From positions 18,964 through 82,963 of the forward strand of contig NZ_LN909048.1 in the NCBI RefSeq assembly GCF_001486505.1: a stretch of DNA of 64,000 nt, read 5' to 3'. Shown piece after piece: positions 1 to 9,896 of this stretch; position 1 is the stretch's first letter; every line of letters starts with the position of its first letter. The stretch is from Paenibacillus rubinfantis (GTDB taxonomy: Bacteria > Bacillota > Bacilli > Paenibacillales > Paenibacillaceae). The translations under genes and the position numbers were made by a program. The notes beneath the pieces were generated by a model that saw only the letters and a list, made by a program, of their open reading frames with translations, did not search any database and was not told where the DNA came from.

Positions 1-37
1 CTCGCGTAATCAAAACTTCCTGGATATCGTTTAGCAA
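1..37 (-). CDS. hpt: Hypoxanthine phosphoribosyltransferase, first 12 codons only
   Basis: The first codons read (start)LNDIQEVLITR, which resembles the N-terminus of firmicute Hpt, a purine salvage enzyme. A strong AGGAGG lies about 10 bases upstream of a TTG start at 37; an in-frame ATT directly before it is a less likely start. In B. subtilis hprT follows tilS directly, as here (gap of about 50 bases). The rest of the gene lies outside the window, so the call rests on position and a short peptide. Confidence 0.6.
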   Translation of the reverse strand, partial: MLNDIQEVLITR

Positions 38-88
38 AATGAGTGAACCTCCTACGTTATACTATGAATGCCGGTCTTTCGCTAATCC

Positions 89-1552
89 TCAAGGTGCAAA
101 CGGATCTGAGCGCGGCGTCTGAACCATATATACGACGGAAGTCGTACGCGGGTTCACCGCGGCGACCGCGGAACGGCGAACGCCGGGAATCCACAGGATC
201 CGGCCTGCGGCATCCGTTACGATCGGGATGCGGGAGCGGAGGGATGGAGGTATTTTCGCATCGATGAAAATATCTTTTACCTTTTTGCTGCCGTTTAATC
301 CCAAAACTTTCATGGCATCTCCCGAAAGCCGGGAACGCACGGTAAGCGGATAAACCAGCTCATCCGCATCAAATATCGCTTCGTTATTGCCCTCTGCCTT
401 CGCGAGAACGTCCTCCTTGCCGGCGCTAAGATGCGTTATCGTCATGTGTAAGCACTGGCCCGTGCCTTGGATCGGCACGTCCGCCGGAAATTGTTCCACC
501 AAATATGTATAATGAGGAATCCGACTTTCCGCAGCCGGGGGGATCCAACGGATCCTGTCATACTCGCGTACGCACTTGACGCCGCCGCCGAGATCCAAGC
601 TCCACGTCGTGGGCCGATCCTGAATCGTCCCTTGGCGAATGGCCTCAACCTTGACAAAATCGCGATCCTCCGTGCTTAAAGGCAGATAATTTAATATTAG
701 TTTAATCAACCTCCGTTGTAAAGCGACATGTAAAGTCGTAAAAAGCGAAGCCGATAACGAGAGAATCCCGTTATCCGTCTGCACCACCTCGTCGTATACC
801 TTCGAGGCCTCCCGCTGCAGATAGTCATCCTCCGCGGCACTCAGCTCTGCCAGCCGGTTTAACGACTCCGGCAACTGACCATTATATTGCCCCAAAAATG
901 GCAGGACATCCAGCCTGATCGAATTTCGCGTCAACTCGGTATCCAGGTTGCTGCTGTCTTCTACGAAATCAATCCCGGACTCGCGGCACGCCTGGAGCAA
1001 ATCCGTCTTGTATATACGGAGCAGGGGGCGGATAAGTTCCACATTTTTTTCTCGGCGTTTGGGCCTCATTCCGGATAATCCGGAAGGGCCGCTGCCCCGC
1101 AAGAGCCGCATCAGCACCGTCTCCGCCTGATCATCGGCATGATGAGCGAGCGCGATGGACGAGGCCCCGTAACGCTCCGCCACCTGGTTCAGGTATTCGT
1201 ACCGCTTCTCCCGGGCCGCCAGCTCCAGGCTTTTTCCCGTTTCCTTCATATAGGTGCGCACATCGGCGTGACCCAGCTCGAAGGGGAGGCCCAGCCGCCC
1301 GGCCAGCTCCCGTACAAATTCCGCATCCCGATCAGCCTCAATCCCGCGCAAGCCGTGGTGAAGATGAGCGCAAACCAATTGCAGGCCCAGCCCCTCGTCC
1401 ATGGCGATTTCCTTCATTATATGCAGCAGCGCCGTTGAATCGACCCCGCCTGACACCGCCACGACGATGACGTCGCCGGGGGACCATAAGCGCTCTTGCC
1501 GGCCAATCCGCCGGACCTGCTCCGTTAATCGGTGCAGGATCGTTTCCTTCAT
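89..1552 (-). CDS. tilS: tRNA(Ile)-lysidine synthetase
   Basis: TilS uses ATP to attach lysine to C34 of the CAU-anticodon tRNA-Ile, so that it reads AUA instead of AUG. The PP-loop SGGVDS lies at about residues 34-39, and the remaining roughly 300 residues match the usual TilS C-terminal extension. The ATG at 1552 is preferred over the in-frame ATG eight codons upstream, because GGGGGAGG lies seven bases ahead of it. At 487 residues it has family-typical length. It precedes hpt and follows the yabT-like kinase, as in B. subtilis. Confidence 0.96.
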   Translation of the reverse strand: MKETILHRLTEQVRRIGRQERLWSPGDVIVVAVSGGVDSTALLHIMKEIAMDEGLGLQLVCAHLHHGLRGIEADRDAEFVRELAGRLGLPFELGHADVRTYMKETGKSLELAAREKRYEYLNQVAERYGASSIALAHHADDQAETVLMRLLRGSGPSGLSGMRPKRREKNVELIRPLLRIYKTDLLQACRESGIDFVEDSSNLDTELTRNSIRLDVLPFLGQYNGQLPESLNRLAELSAAEDDYLQREASKVYDEVVQTDNGILSLSASLFTTLHVALQRRLIKLILNYLPLSTEDRDFVKVEAIRQGTIQDRPTTWSLDLGGGVKCVREYDRIRWIPPAAESRIPHYTYLVEQFPADVPIQGTGQCLHMTITHLSAGKEDVLAKAEGNNEAIFDADELVYPLTVRSRLSGDAMKVLGLNGSKKVKDIFIDAKIPPSLRSRIPIVTDAAGRILWIPGVRRSAVAAVNPRTTSVVYMVQTPRSDPFAP

Positions 1553-1638
1553 CAGGCATCCTCCCCCTTCCCTCAAAAATGAGCGAGCTTATTGGAGCCA
1601 TATGAGTTAGTTCTTCCGCAACTCGCGTAAACGAAACG

Positions 1639-1772
1639 TAACGGACCATAATGACCCTATTGGCCCATTTCCCGGCGATTTCCCAACCTAACGGACTCCC
1701 GTGACCTTATATCGTTCTATCATGGGCCCGATTGCCACAATTATTCGAAATAAGGTCTCCTTAGTCCGTAAG
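1639..1772. repeat. TAACGGAC intergenic repeat cluster, copy A
   Basis: Two direct units start with TAACGGAC (at 1639 and 1689), followed after a few bases by GACCTTAT or a close variant. An inverted unit (AATAAGGTCTCC then GTCCGTAAG) ends at 1772. The same unit forms the long inverted repeat at 35000-35132. It fills the 290-base gap between tilS and the kinase gene. Its function is unknown. Confidence 0.7.
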
Positions 1773-1842
1773 AATCAGACGAAGGACCATTGCAAGCGAA
1801 TAGCGTCTCTGGTGTCCGCTAGCACCGAATTGCGATTCGCAG

Positions 1843-2796
1843 CTAAAATCGAAAAGTTAAATAAAGCGCGCAAGCCAGCAATGTCAGTGATATTGCAAAC
1901 GCCCCCACGATCCAACCTGGCGTAGCGGGCCGGGCTCGGCGTCGCGGAGCGAACCGGTCGGCCACCAGCTCCTTCCACAAACGGCAAGCCTCCGCCGTAT
2001 CGCGGAACTCCCCGTTTAAGGCTCGCTTCAGCCAAGCCCGGTAGGGAGCGAGCGCCTCCTGCCCGTCGATGATCGCGATGAGATCGCCGCGGCTTCGCGT
2101 CTGCGGAAGCTGGGTGGCTGCCTTTTTCAACGGCCCCTCCGCAAGCAAATGAACGCAGACGACAGCAAAGGAGAACCAGTCGTAGGCCGGATCCGCCGTT
2201 CGGGTGCCGGCTCCCCAGAAGCCACGGTCGTACCACTCCGTGAACTGCTTAACGCTGCGCCCTTCGCCGGTCACCCCGCCGTAGTCGATCAATTCGACTT
2301 CGCCATAAGCGCCGGCCAGCACGTTCTCCGGCTTAAGGTCGCCAAATACCCAACCTGAGTTGTGCAGCCGTCCGAGCTGCTGCAGCAGTTGGAGACCCAC
2401 CACGTCCAGCCAGCGCGGACCGCGCCGTGCCAAAAAGGCGCGCAAGGGCTCTCCCTGCACATAGCGCATAACGTAGAAAGGAATCTCCCTCCCCTGGAAA
2501 GTGAAATCGTCCACCTCCACCAGGTAATTGAGATCCCGTTCCGCCGCGCCCCGACGCCGCCCTTGACGCTGCAGCGCTTTCAGCACGTTGATCTCCGATT
2601 GGATATCCAGCGTATCGAAGCCCAGCTTCAGGGCGTATAATTTTCCGTTTTTCTCCCGTTTCACCAGGAATACGACGCCATTAGCCCCTTGCCCCAACAA
2701 ACGCTGGATGATATACCGTCCGCCGTTCCAGCGTCCGGTAATCCGCGTTCCCTGCGGCAGGTTGATTTTAGACGACGTAGTCACCGAGGATTCCAT
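1843..2796 (-). CDS. Serine/threonine protein kinase, YabT-like, membrane anchored
   Basis: An Hanks-type kinase of 317 residues. A glycine-rich loop (GQGANGVVFL) lies near residue 37, the catalytic loop reads GDLKPENVL, and the magnesium-binding motif is DYGG instead of DFG. One hydrophobic segment at the extreme C-terminus would anchor it in the membrane, as in B. subtilis YabT, which acts during sporulation. The ATG at 2796 is chosen because GGAGG lies six bases upstream; it overlaps the VWA gene by 29 bases, which suggests translational coupling. Confidence 0.88.
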   Translation of the reverse strand: MESSVTTSSKINLPQGTRITGRWNGGRYIIQRLLGQGANGVVFLVKREKNGKLYALKLGFDTLDIQSEINVLKALQRQGRRRGAAERDLNYLVEVDDFTFQGREIPFYVMRYVQGEPLRAFLARRGPRWLDVVGLQLLQQLGRLHNSGWVFGDLKPENVLAGAYGEVELIDYGGVTGEGRSVKQFTEWYDRGFWGAGTRTADPAYDWFSFAVVCVHLLAEGPLKKAATQLPQTRSRGDLIAIIDGQEALAPYRAWLKRALNGEFRDTAEACRLWKELVADRFAPRRRARPATPGWIVGAFAISLTLLACALYLTFRF

Positions 2797-3511
2797 CTTG
2801 TCCCTCCGTCTTCTCACGCCAAGACTTACCATGTTCATTCAGTGTACCATATCGCATAAAATCCATCACCTTTAAGAGCGCAGGTCCGGTTGGTGTTGCC
2901 CCTCTCATAACGAGGCGCTGGAAGATCGAGCGCGCAGACCCCAAATCGCTGGTCCAGTCTACGTCCAGAACGGCATCCTCTCCGCTGTGCGAGCCGGGAA
3001 AATGGAACACGGCCAGCTGGCTTTCCCCTTTTCTCGAGCCCAGGCTCAGCATCATGTCGCGAATCGCTTCCTCTACGGCCCGAAGCTTCGGCTTCATGCT
3101 GGCGCTGGCATCAATCAGGAGCGCCACCTGCAGCGGGCTGCTCTCGCTCAGCTCGTCAATCACCTCGACGACCTGGGAGCGCTGCTCCGGCGGCAAGTCC
3201 CCGACCGTCTGATCGCCCAGGATCTGCCGGATTTCTTTATGAACCGCCTGCTGAATCGTCTGGACGACTGTTTTTCGCGTCAGCATCTGCATCGTTTGCG
3301 CCAGGTTCTCCGTTCCCGCAATCCGGCTCATCCCGCCGCCGGCCTTGGCGATTTCGGAAATTTCCAGGCTGCCGAGCTCCCCGATCGTGCCGTAATCGAC
3401 GATCCCCACCACGTTTACGGTGATCCCTTCCTGCCTCGCCAGCGCCGCCGCCATCACCGGACTTTCCCCGACATTCGAACAACCGTCCGTAATCAACATG
3501 ATCTGTTTCAT
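2768..3511 (-). CDS. VWA-domain protein, YabS-like
   Basis: A 247-residue protein that begins MKQIMLITDGCSN and carries a later von Willebrand A segment with an intact MIDAS motif (DASAS, about residues 133-137). There is no signal peptide. It sits directly upstream of, and overlaps, the YabT-like kinase, as yabS precedes yabT in B. subtilis. A role in sporulation-linked kinase signalling is inferred from this context only. Confidence 0.85.
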   Translation of the reverse strand: MKQIMLITDGCSNVGESPVMAAALARQEGITVNVVGIVDYGTIGELGSLEISEIAKAGGGMSRIAGTENLAQTMQMLTRKTVVQTIQQAVHKEIRQILGDQTVGDLPPEQRSQVVEVIDELSESSPLQVALLIDASASMKPKLRAVEEAIRDMMLSLGSRKGESQLAVFHFPGSHSGEDAVLDVDWTSDLGSARSIFQRLVMRGATPTGPALLKVMDFMRYGTLNEHGKSWREKTEGQDGILGDYVV

Positions 3512-3679
3512 CCATTACCCGCCCTTCTAATAGATAGAGTTCAACATTCTCGTATCTATCATTTCCAGCGAGGTTCGAATTCAAACCAGTTGAGCGAAGA
3601 AAGACCCGGCCCCCAATCACTTCCTCATAAAAAAGAAAGGAACCTAAGACAAGCGTCTTAAGTTCGATAGAATCAAGAA

Positions 3680-4135
3680 TTAATCCGCATATTTATGCTC
3701 GATGCACAGCTCGAGAAACTCCGCATCCGGGTCTTCCTTATCCATCCGGAGTTCCCAATAGTCCGGAGCTAGGATTCTTAGGTGTTGATAGTCTTCCCGA
3801 TGAAGCCTCACACCGGAAAAACGGTTGTTGTCAAAAACATAATCCTGCCCGGCTCGCAACCCGAATCGGATCTCCAGCAAGCTCCGCAGACCGCCCACAG
3901 TCATAAACTTAAACCCGTAGCCTTCCACTAGAGCTTGCTTTACCTCATCCAAATGCTCCTGGAGGTATTCCACAAATCCATCCCACTGCAGTTCTGAATC
4001 AATCCGCTGCTGCAATTCCGCGGCATCCTTGCGCTCCAGCAGCGCCACAGCCTCCACGCCTTGGATGCCCTTCGCCCGGATCCGCTCCAATCGAAGCGCA
4101 TAGAGCTGCGGCAAGCTCGCTATTCGTGCTGTCAT
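3680..4135 (-). CDS. Hypothetical protein, 151 residues
   Basis: A soluble, acidic protein without signal peptide or membrane segment. The N-terminal half is predicted helical; the C-terminal half contains aromatic-rich stretches such as QDYVFDNNRF and APDYWELRM. I do not recognise the family. It stands alone between the oligopeptide ABC operon and the VWA gene. A weak hairpin with a T-rich tail at about 3640-3665 could terminate it. Base composition is like that of its neighbours. Confidence 0.7.
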   Translation of the reverse strand: MTARIASLPQLYALRLERIRAKGIQGVEAVALLERKDAAELQQRIDSELQWDGFVEYLQEHLDEVKQALVEGYGFKFMTVGGLRSLLEIRFGLRAGQDYVFDNNRFSGVRLHREDYQHLRILAPDYWELRMDKEDPDAEFLELCIEHKYAD

Positions 4136-4186
4136 CGCATGACCTCCCTACCTATATAACTAACTTTCATTTTAGTCTATATCAAG

Positions 4187-5152
4187 CTATACCAAATGAC
4201 ACGCCACAAAATGCCCTCCGCCCACATCGCGGAATTCAGGGACCCGTTCCTTGCATTCCGCCGTAGCAAACGGACATCTCGTATGAAACTTGCAACCGGA
4301 CGGGGGATTAGCCGGGCTTGGGATATCGCCCTTCAGAATGATCCGTTCCCGCTTCAAGCGTGGGATCGGCAACGGCACTGCGGACAGCAGCGCCTTCGTA
4401 TAGGGATGCAAGGGATGAAGGAACAACTCGTCCCGCGAGGCCATTTCGACCATCCCGCCCAAATACATAACCCCCACCTGCGTGCAAAGATGCTCGACCA
4501 CGCTCAGATCATGCGAGATAAACAGATAGGTTAACCCGCGGGTCTCCTGCAGTTTACGGAACAGGTTGATGATCTGCGCTTGAATGGAGACATCCAACGC
4601 GGATACCGGTTCATCGGCTATCATCAGCTCAGGGTTCAGAATCAGCGCGCGAGCGATCCCGATCCGTTGGCGCTGCCCGCCGGAGAACTCATGCGGATAA
4701 CGATCGATATGATAGGAGGACAGCCCGCATGAGGCCAGCACCTCCAGCACCCGGTCACGAATCTCCCCCTTCGGCAGCAACCCGTGATCAAGCAAGGCTT
4801 CGCCAATCGCATCGCCAACCCGAATTCGGGGATTCAAGGAACCGTACGGGTCCTGAAAAATCATTTGCAGCTTGGGTCGCAGCCGACGCAGTTCTTCTTC
4901 CGGCAACGCGTAAAGGTCGGTGCCTTTAAACAGAATGTCGCCGTCCGTTTTCTCCGTCAGACGAACGATACTGCGGCCGACCGTACTCTTGCCGCTGCCC
5001 GATTCCCCAACCAAACCAAAGGTTTCTCCGGGCTGGATCGTGAGGCTGATGTCGTCCACCGCCTTCACCTGTCCGGTTGTCCGCTGTAAGAGCCCTGTCT
5101 TCACCGGAAAATACTTCTTCAAATGCCGTACCGTCAGCAGCGGCTCACCCAT
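4187..5152 (-). CDS. Oligopeptide-type ABC transporter ATPase, OppF/DppF family
   Basis: The second ATPase of the five-gene importer. Walker A (GESGSGKST), the Q-loop (MIFQDPYGSLNPR), the signature (SGGQRQRIGIARAL) and Walker B (LMIADEPVSALD) are all present. The C-terminal Opp/Dpp cysteine motif (CKFHTRCPFATAEC) can bind an Fe-S cluster in this family. The ATG at 5152 is used in place of a longer frame because it overlaps the preceding ATPase stop by eight bases, as usual for co-translated Opp genes. It is the last gene of the operon. Confidence 0.93.
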   Translation of the reverse strand: MGEPLLTVRHLKKYFPVKTGLLQRTTGQVKAVDDISLTIQPGETFGLVGESGSGKSTVGRSIVRLTEKTDGDILFKGTDLYALPEEELRRLRPKLQMIFQDPYGSLNPRIRVGDAIGEALLDHGLLPKGEIRDRVLEVLASCGLSSYHIDRYPHEFSGGQRQRIGIARALILNPELMIADEPVSALDVSIQAQIINLFRKLQETRGLTYLFISHDLSVVEHLCTQVGVMYLGGMVEMASRDELFLHPLHPYTKALLSAVPLPIPRLKRERIILKGDIPSPANPPSGCKFHTRCPFATAECKERVPEFRDVGGGHFVACHLV

Positions 5153-6128
5153 GGCGTTTCTCCTCCTCATACAACCAGCAGGCTGCTTTCTGGCCGCCTC
5201 CAACCGATTTCAAAGCCGGCTCCTGCGTCCGGCAAATGTCCATACAGTGTGCACAGCGGTCCTGAAAATAGCACGAAGGCCGCAAGTCCAGCAGGTTGGG
5301 CACTTGGCCCGGAATGGAGAACAGTTCATCCTGACGCTGGCCCAGTACCGGTTTCGATCTCAGCAATCCTTGCGTGTAAGGGTGTTTCGGCGATTCAAAC
5401 AGCGCGGTCACTTCGCCTTCCTCTACAACTTTGCCGGCGTACATCACCACGACATAATCGGCCATTTCGGCTACGACGCCAAGATCGTGGGTGATCAGCA
5501 GAATCGACATATCCGATTCCGCTTTAATTTGCCGCAGCATATCGAGAATTTGCGCTTGAATCGTTACGTCGAGCGCTGTCGTCGGCTCGTCCGCGATCAG
5601 CAGCTTCGGCTGGCAAGAGATCGCAATGGCGATCATGATCCGCTGCAGCATCCCGCCGCTTAGCTCATGCGGATAACTCTTCAGGATCTGCTCCGGCCGC
5701 GAGATTCCAACCTGCTCGATCAATTCAACCGCGCGCTTGCGAGCCTCCTTCTTGTTCAGCTTCAAGTGCAGCACCATCGGCTCGATCAACTGCTCTCCGA
5801 TCGTCAGCACCGGGTTAAGTGAAGACATCGGCTCCTGAAAAATCATCGCGATCTCGTGGCCGCGAATGGCGCGAAGATGATGTTTATCTAGGGATATCAA
5901 TTCGGTATCCCCAAATTGGATTCGCCCGCCGATCTCTACCCCGGGCCCGCTTTGCAGCAACCCCATGATCGACATCGCCGTCACGCTTTTGCCGCAGCCC
6001 GACTCTCCAACGATACAAACGGTTTCCCCCGGTTTGATCCGCAGGCTCACTTGGTCAACCGCTTTGATCCGTCCCTCTTCCGTATTAAAATGCGTGCTCA
6101 GCCGGTCTATCTCCAGCAAAGTCGACAT
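5145..6128 (-). CDS. Oligopeptide-type ABC transporter ATPase, OppD/DppD family
   Basis: The first ATPase of the importer, 327 residues. Walker A is GESGCGKSV, the signature is [13 protein letters not shown], Walker B is [12 protein letters not shown], and the C-terminal cysteine motif is [14 protein letters not shown]. It would pair with the OppF-like subunit to drive import through the two permeases encoded upstream. It lies 11 bases after the OppC-like permease gene. Confidence 0.93.
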   Translation of the reverse strand: MSTLLEIDRLSTHFNTEEGRIKAVDQVSLRIKPGETVCIVGESGCGKSVTAMSIMGLLQSGPGVEIGGRIQFGDTELISLDKHHLRAIRGHEIAMIFQEPMSSLNPVLTIGEQLIEPMVLHLKLNKKEARKRAVELIEQVGISRPEQILKSYPHELSGGMLQRIMIAIAISCQPKLLIADEPTTALDVTIQAQILDMLRQIKAESDMSILLITHDLGVVAEMADYVVVMYAGKVVEEGEVTALFESPKHPYTQGLLRSKPVLGQRQDELFSIPGQVPNLLDLRPSCYFQDRCAHCMDICRTQEPALKSVGGGQKAACWLYEEEKRHG

Positions 6129-6139
6129 CGTTTCATCAC

Positions 6140-7075
6140 CTACCTGTTCATTTTGGGGTCCAGCACGTCGCGCAGACCATCGCCAAACAAATTAATGGCG
6201 ATGACGGTGGCAAAAATGGACAATCCCGGCGGAATCCAAAGCCAAGGGTGCGACTGAAAATCGATCATGTTGTTGGCGGCGTCGATCATATTCCCCCAGG
6301 TCGGTGTCGGCGGCATGACGCCTAGGCCAAAGAAGCTGAGCACCGACTCGCTTAATATCGCCCCGCCGATATTCAGCGTAGCCATGACGATAATTAACGG
6401 CACGAGATTCGGCAGCAGGTGATGGACCAGCTTGCGCCGGTCGCGTAATCCCAACACTACGGCCGCCTGCATAAATTCGCGCTCCCGCAGGCTCAGCATC
6501 TGCCCGCGAATCATCCGCGCCAGACCCGGCCAGTTGACCAAGCTAAGCATGAGCATCACGATGTACATCCGGTAGTCGGTGGGCACCTTCCACTCCGATA
6601 ACAGCGCGCCGGAGATAAACAGCAGCGGCAGGCCGGGGATCGTGAGCAGCAAATCGGCAATCCGCATGATGATTTGGTCCACGACCCCGCGGTAATACCC
6701 GGCGATCGCGCCGAGCAACGTGCCCAAGAAGACGGACAACACCATCGAAGCCAAGCCGACGGTCAGCGAAATGCGGCCCGCTTGCAGCACCCGGGTTAAG
6801 ACGTCCCGGCCCAGCTTGTCGGTCCCTAGCCAATGCTGCCAGCTCGGCGGCTTGTTCATCAGCGACATTTGGATTTTGTTATCCGTATACGGCGAGAATA
6901 ACGGCCCCAAGAAGCAGGCCAGAAACATAAAAACAACGACAATAAATCCCGACACGGCGAGTTTATTGCGAAGCAGCCGGCGCAATGACTGCCGCCAAAG
7001 CGAAGGCTTCTTAGGTGCGGCGCTAGGAACGGCCGCTTGGCCCGGCTGTGACAGATTCCCTGGAATCGAACTCAT
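6140..7075 (-). CDS. Oligopeptide-type ABC transporter permease, OppC/DppC family
   Basis: An inner-membrane permease of 311 residues with six predicted hydrophobic segments. The conserved N-terminal part begins LRRLLRNKLAVSGF. The EAA-type cytoplasmic loop (REREFMQAAVVLGLRDRRKLVHH) contacts the ATPases. It lies 14 bases downstream of the OppB-like gene. Confidence 0.92.
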   Translation of the reverse strand: MSSIPGNLSQPGQAAVPSAAPKKPSLWRQSLRRLLRNKLAVSGFIVVVFMFLACFLGPLFSPYTDNKIQMSLMNKPPSWQHWLGTDKLGRDVLTRVLQAGRISLTVGLASMVLSVFLGTLLGAIAGYYRGVVDQIIMRIADLLLTIPGLPLLFISGALLSEWKVPTDYRMYIVMLMLSLVNWPGLARMIRGQMLSLREREFMQAAVVLGLRDRRKLVHHLLPNLVPLIIVMATLNIGGAILSESVLSFFGLGVMPPTPTWGNMIDAANNMIDFQSHPWLWIPPGLSIFATVIAINLFGDGLRDVLDPKMNR

Positions 7076-7089
7076 CGTTAGCTGCCCCC

Positions 7090-8046
7090 CTATTGCAACC
7101 GGACGCGCGGGTCGGCAATTTGGTACAGCAAATCCGACAACAGCGTTCCAATCACAGTCAAGATCGCAATCAGCATCGTAAATCCCATCAGCAACGGATA
7201 ATCCCGGACGGAAAAGGAAGACATATACAGCTGCCCAATCCCCGGCCAGTTAAAGATCTTCTCAATGATCAACGAACCGCCAAACAAAGCGGGCAGCTCA
7301 AAGCCCACCAGTGTGATCGCCGGAAGCAGCGCGTTACGCAGCGCATGGCGGTACAGCACCTTGCTCTCCTTCAGCCCTTTGGCGCGAGCCGTTCGGATAT
7401 AATCCTGCTTAATCACGTCGATCATGTTCGTCCGGAAATAACGAGTCAACGAACCCACGCCCAGAATCGTCATTACGATCACCGGCAGGGTCATATGGTG
7501 AATGACCTCCTTGACGTAGGCCATCCCGGTGGCGTTGCTCCCCGTCGTAATCATCCCGCCCGGCGGCAGCCATTTGAAATCGACGGCTAGGATCTTGATT
7601 AAGAATAAGCCGATAAAAAAGGACGGCAGTGACATAGCGGCAAAGATCAACACCAGCACCAGCGTGTCGAACCAGGAATACTGCTTATACGCGGAGATGA
7701 CGCCGATGACCACCGCAATAAACCAGGTGAGGAACGTAGATACCGCCGCAAGCAGGAACGAATTCCAAATATAATCGTTAAACAACGCCAACACCGGCTT
7801 TTGCTGGGCTAAGGAATAACCGAAGTCCCCGTGGAAAGCATTTTTCATCCAAATGGCGTACCGTTCCAGCACCGGCTTGTTTAAACCGTAGATCTCCCGC
7901 AGCTCGGCCTTGCGCTCCGGCGTCAGCTTGATGTTCCCGCTGATAAAGTCGCCGGGGGTTAACGCGTACAGGCAAAAGATCAACAGCGATGCCGCCAGAA
8001 GGATCGCCGCCATATAAATCAATCGTTTGGTGATATATGCGCTCAT
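7090..8046 (-). CDS. Oligopeptide-type ABC transporter permease, OppB/DppB family
   Basis: The first permease of the importer, beginning MSAYITKRLIYMAAILLAASLLIF, which is the typical first membrane segment of OppB proteins. Five further hydrophobic segments follow, and an EAA loop (DYIRTARAKGLKESKVLYRHALRNA) lies near residue 220. The ATG at 8046 gives a standard N-terminus; an ATG 12 codons upstream would add a charged leader that is not expected. It is separated from the binding-protein gene by a GC-rich hairpin. Confidence 0.92.
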   Translation of the reverse strand: MSAYITKRLIYMAAILLAASLLIFCLYALTPGDFISGNIKLTPERKAELREIYGLNKPVLERYAIWMKNAFHGDFGYSLAQQKPVLALFNDYIWNSFLLAAVSTFLTWFIAVVIGVISAYKQYSWFDTLVLVLIFAAMSLPSFFIGLFLIKILAVDFKWLPPGGMITTGSNATGMAYVKEVIHHMTLPVIVMTILGVGSLTRYFRTNMIDVIKQDYIRTARAKGLKESKVLYRHALRNALLPAITLVGFELPALFGGSLIIEKIFNWPGIGQLYMSSFSVRDYPLLMGFTMLIAILTVIGTLLSDLLYQIADPRVRLQ

Positions 8047-8072
8047 TTCGTCGCACTCCTTAGACAAGCCAT

Positions 8073-8098
8073 CCCCCCGCATGCAAGCATGCGAGGGG
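8073..8098 (-). promoter_or_regulatory. Intercistronic hairpin between binding-protein and permease genes
   Basis: A near-perfect inverted repeat with arms CCCCTCGCATG and CATGCGGGGGG around a four-base loop, and no T-tract. In binding-protein operons such hairpins usually protect the upstream message and reduce readthrough, so that the binding protein is made in excess. Confidence 0.6.
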
Positions 8099-8135
8099 AG
8101 CGGCTGATTTTTCGAAGATAGGGGGGTGCTCCAGT

Positions 8136-9896
8136 TTACTCCAGCGTCCAGTTCGGCAAGCTGGAGGACAGGCCGGTAAACGGACTGACGGACAGGTTTT
8201 GGATGCGGCCATTATAGGCATATACGGTCTTCTTATAGCTCGTGAAGATAATCGGCAACTCGTCGTTCAGCAGTTGGAACAGCTCCTTATACGTTGCCTT
8301 ACGCTGTTCGATGTCGCTGGTGCTTAACGCTTTATCGTACAGTTCTTTGACCTTCGGATTGTCGTAGCCCTTGATCTCCCCGTCGACAAACTGCAGTACG
8401 CCGTCGGAAGGATCGGCTAACATCGGCGTAGAGAAAGACGCCATATCGTAGTCGCCGCCTTCTACCTTAGAGACCAACGCGTTGAAGTCCGCAAACACCT
8501 CCGGTTGGAAATCGACGCCGATTGCAGCGAAGCCTTCAGTAGCAACCGCGATAAAGACATCGGTCTGAGCGCTCTTGGAACCGAGGAAATGGAGGGTCAA
8601 CTTCTTGCCGTCTTTTTCACGGATGCCGTTTGCCCCTTTGGCCCACCCGGCTTCATCCAGCAGTTGGTTTGCTTTGTCCGCATCGTAGGCATATTTGTTG
8701 ATTCCCTCTTCCGTGTAGGCCCAGGAGATTGGCGAAGCCGGTATGTTGGCGACTTCCCCGGCGCCCTGGTTGGCATCCACGTAGATGCTTTGACGGTCCA
8801 GACCATACGTCAACGCCTGTCTCACTTTCTTATCCTTCAAGGCCTCATGCTCCAAATTCAATTGCAAGTATCCATACGTACTTGGCGTATAAGGCAAGAT
8901 ATTAACGAAGCCCATACTCTTTAATTTATCGAGGTTCTCCGTCGTGGCGCTGAAAGAAGCGTAGTCCACTTCGCCCGTCTCCAGGTACTGCCAGGTGTCC
9001 CCTTCGGAGGTTTTATAGATAAATTTCTCGGTTTTCGGCTTGCCTGCATAGTAGTAAGGGTTGGCGATATAACGGACCTCCTGCCCCGGAATGAACTTCT
9101 CCAGGATGTACGGACCGTTGCCGACCGGCTTCTCGTGCAACTTCTTGATGTAATCGATCTGTCCGAACTTATAGTCCTTGCCGTAGTAAGCTTTGGACAA
9201 CACGTCGCTGCCAAGCAGCACCAGCGCCGTCGCGTTTGGTTGCTCCAGCGTTACCGACACGGTCTGCGCATCCTGGACGGTAATCCCGGAGATGCTATCG
9301 GCTTTGCCCTCCTTATAGGCTTCGCCGCCCACGATATGTAGCGTTGGAATTTGTGAATCCCCGTCATAGGCTTTGTCGTGGAGAAGCGTCCAAGTAAAAG
9401 CCACGTCGTCCGCAGTCAACGGCGAGCCATCGCTGAACTTCAAGTCCTTGCGGAGATGATACGTATACGTCAGCTGATCCTCGGACACGTCCCAGCTCTC
9501 GGCGAGGCCCGGTGCTGGTAGCCCTTGGTCATCCACCGTCACCAGCGGGGTATACAGCAGCGACGAAACATTGCCGTCATAACCGCTTTGCTGGAAATAC
9601 GGTGTAAACGCGCCGCTGGGGTCGGTTAAGCCAACGATAATCGTATCGGTGCGTCCTTTGGCTACCGCCGGCAATTTAGATAGATCGCTAGCCGGGATAA
9701 ACTGCAGCGTGCTCCCTGCATCCGCCCCCGTGTTGTCCGTACCCGCTTCGCTCGAGTTGTTCCCGGACTGGGCCGATGCCGATTCCGCTCCCTGCGCGGT
9801 CGTGTTGCCTCCGTTCCCCCCGCAGGCGGCCAAGACCAAAGCCCCGGATAATAATAAAGTCAGCAGTGCGGTGATACGATTTCTCTTCATTTGCAT
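8136..9896 (-). CDS. Peptide/nickel-type ABC transporter substrate-binding lipoprotein
   Basis: A family 5 extracellular solute-binding protein of 586 residues. A lipoprotein signal peptide ends in the lipobox LAAC (cysteine near residue 25), followed by a Ser/Gly/Asn-rich linker and a bilobal binding domain. Its length and the motif TYTYHLRKDLKFSDGSPLTADDV are typical of OppA/DppA. GGAGG lies nine bases ahead of the start. It is the first gene of the five-gene operon. The ligand (oligopeptide, dipeptide or metal chelate) cannot be read from sequence. Confidence 0.92.
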   Translation of the reverse strand: MQMKRNRITALLTLLLSGALVLAACGGNGGNTTAQGAESASAQSGNNSSEAGTDNTGADAGSTLQFIPASDLSKLPAVAKGRTDTIIVGLTDPSGAFTPYFQQSGYDGNVSSLLYTPLVTVDDQGLPAPGLAESWDVSEDQLTYTYHLRKDLKFSDGSPLTADDVAFTWTLLHDKAYDGDSQIPTLHIVGGEAYKEGKADSISGITVQDAQTVSVTLEQPNATALVLLGSDVLSKAYYGKDYKFGQIDYIKKLHEKPVGNGPYILEKFIPGQEVRYIANPYYYAGKPKTEKFIYKTSEGDTWQYLETGEVDYASFSATTENLDKLKSMGFVNILPYTPSTYGYLQLNLEHEALKDKKVRQALTYGLDRQSIYVDANQGAGEVANIPASPISWAYTEEGINKYAYDADKANQLLDEAGWAKGANGIREKDGKKLTLHFLGSKSAQTDVFIAVATEGFAAIGVDFQPEVFADFNALVSKVEGGDYDMASFSTPMLADPSDGVLQFVDGEIKGYDNPKVKELYDKALSTSDIEQRKATYKELFQLLNDELPIIFTSYKKTVYAYNGRIQNLSVSPFTGLSSSLPNWTLE

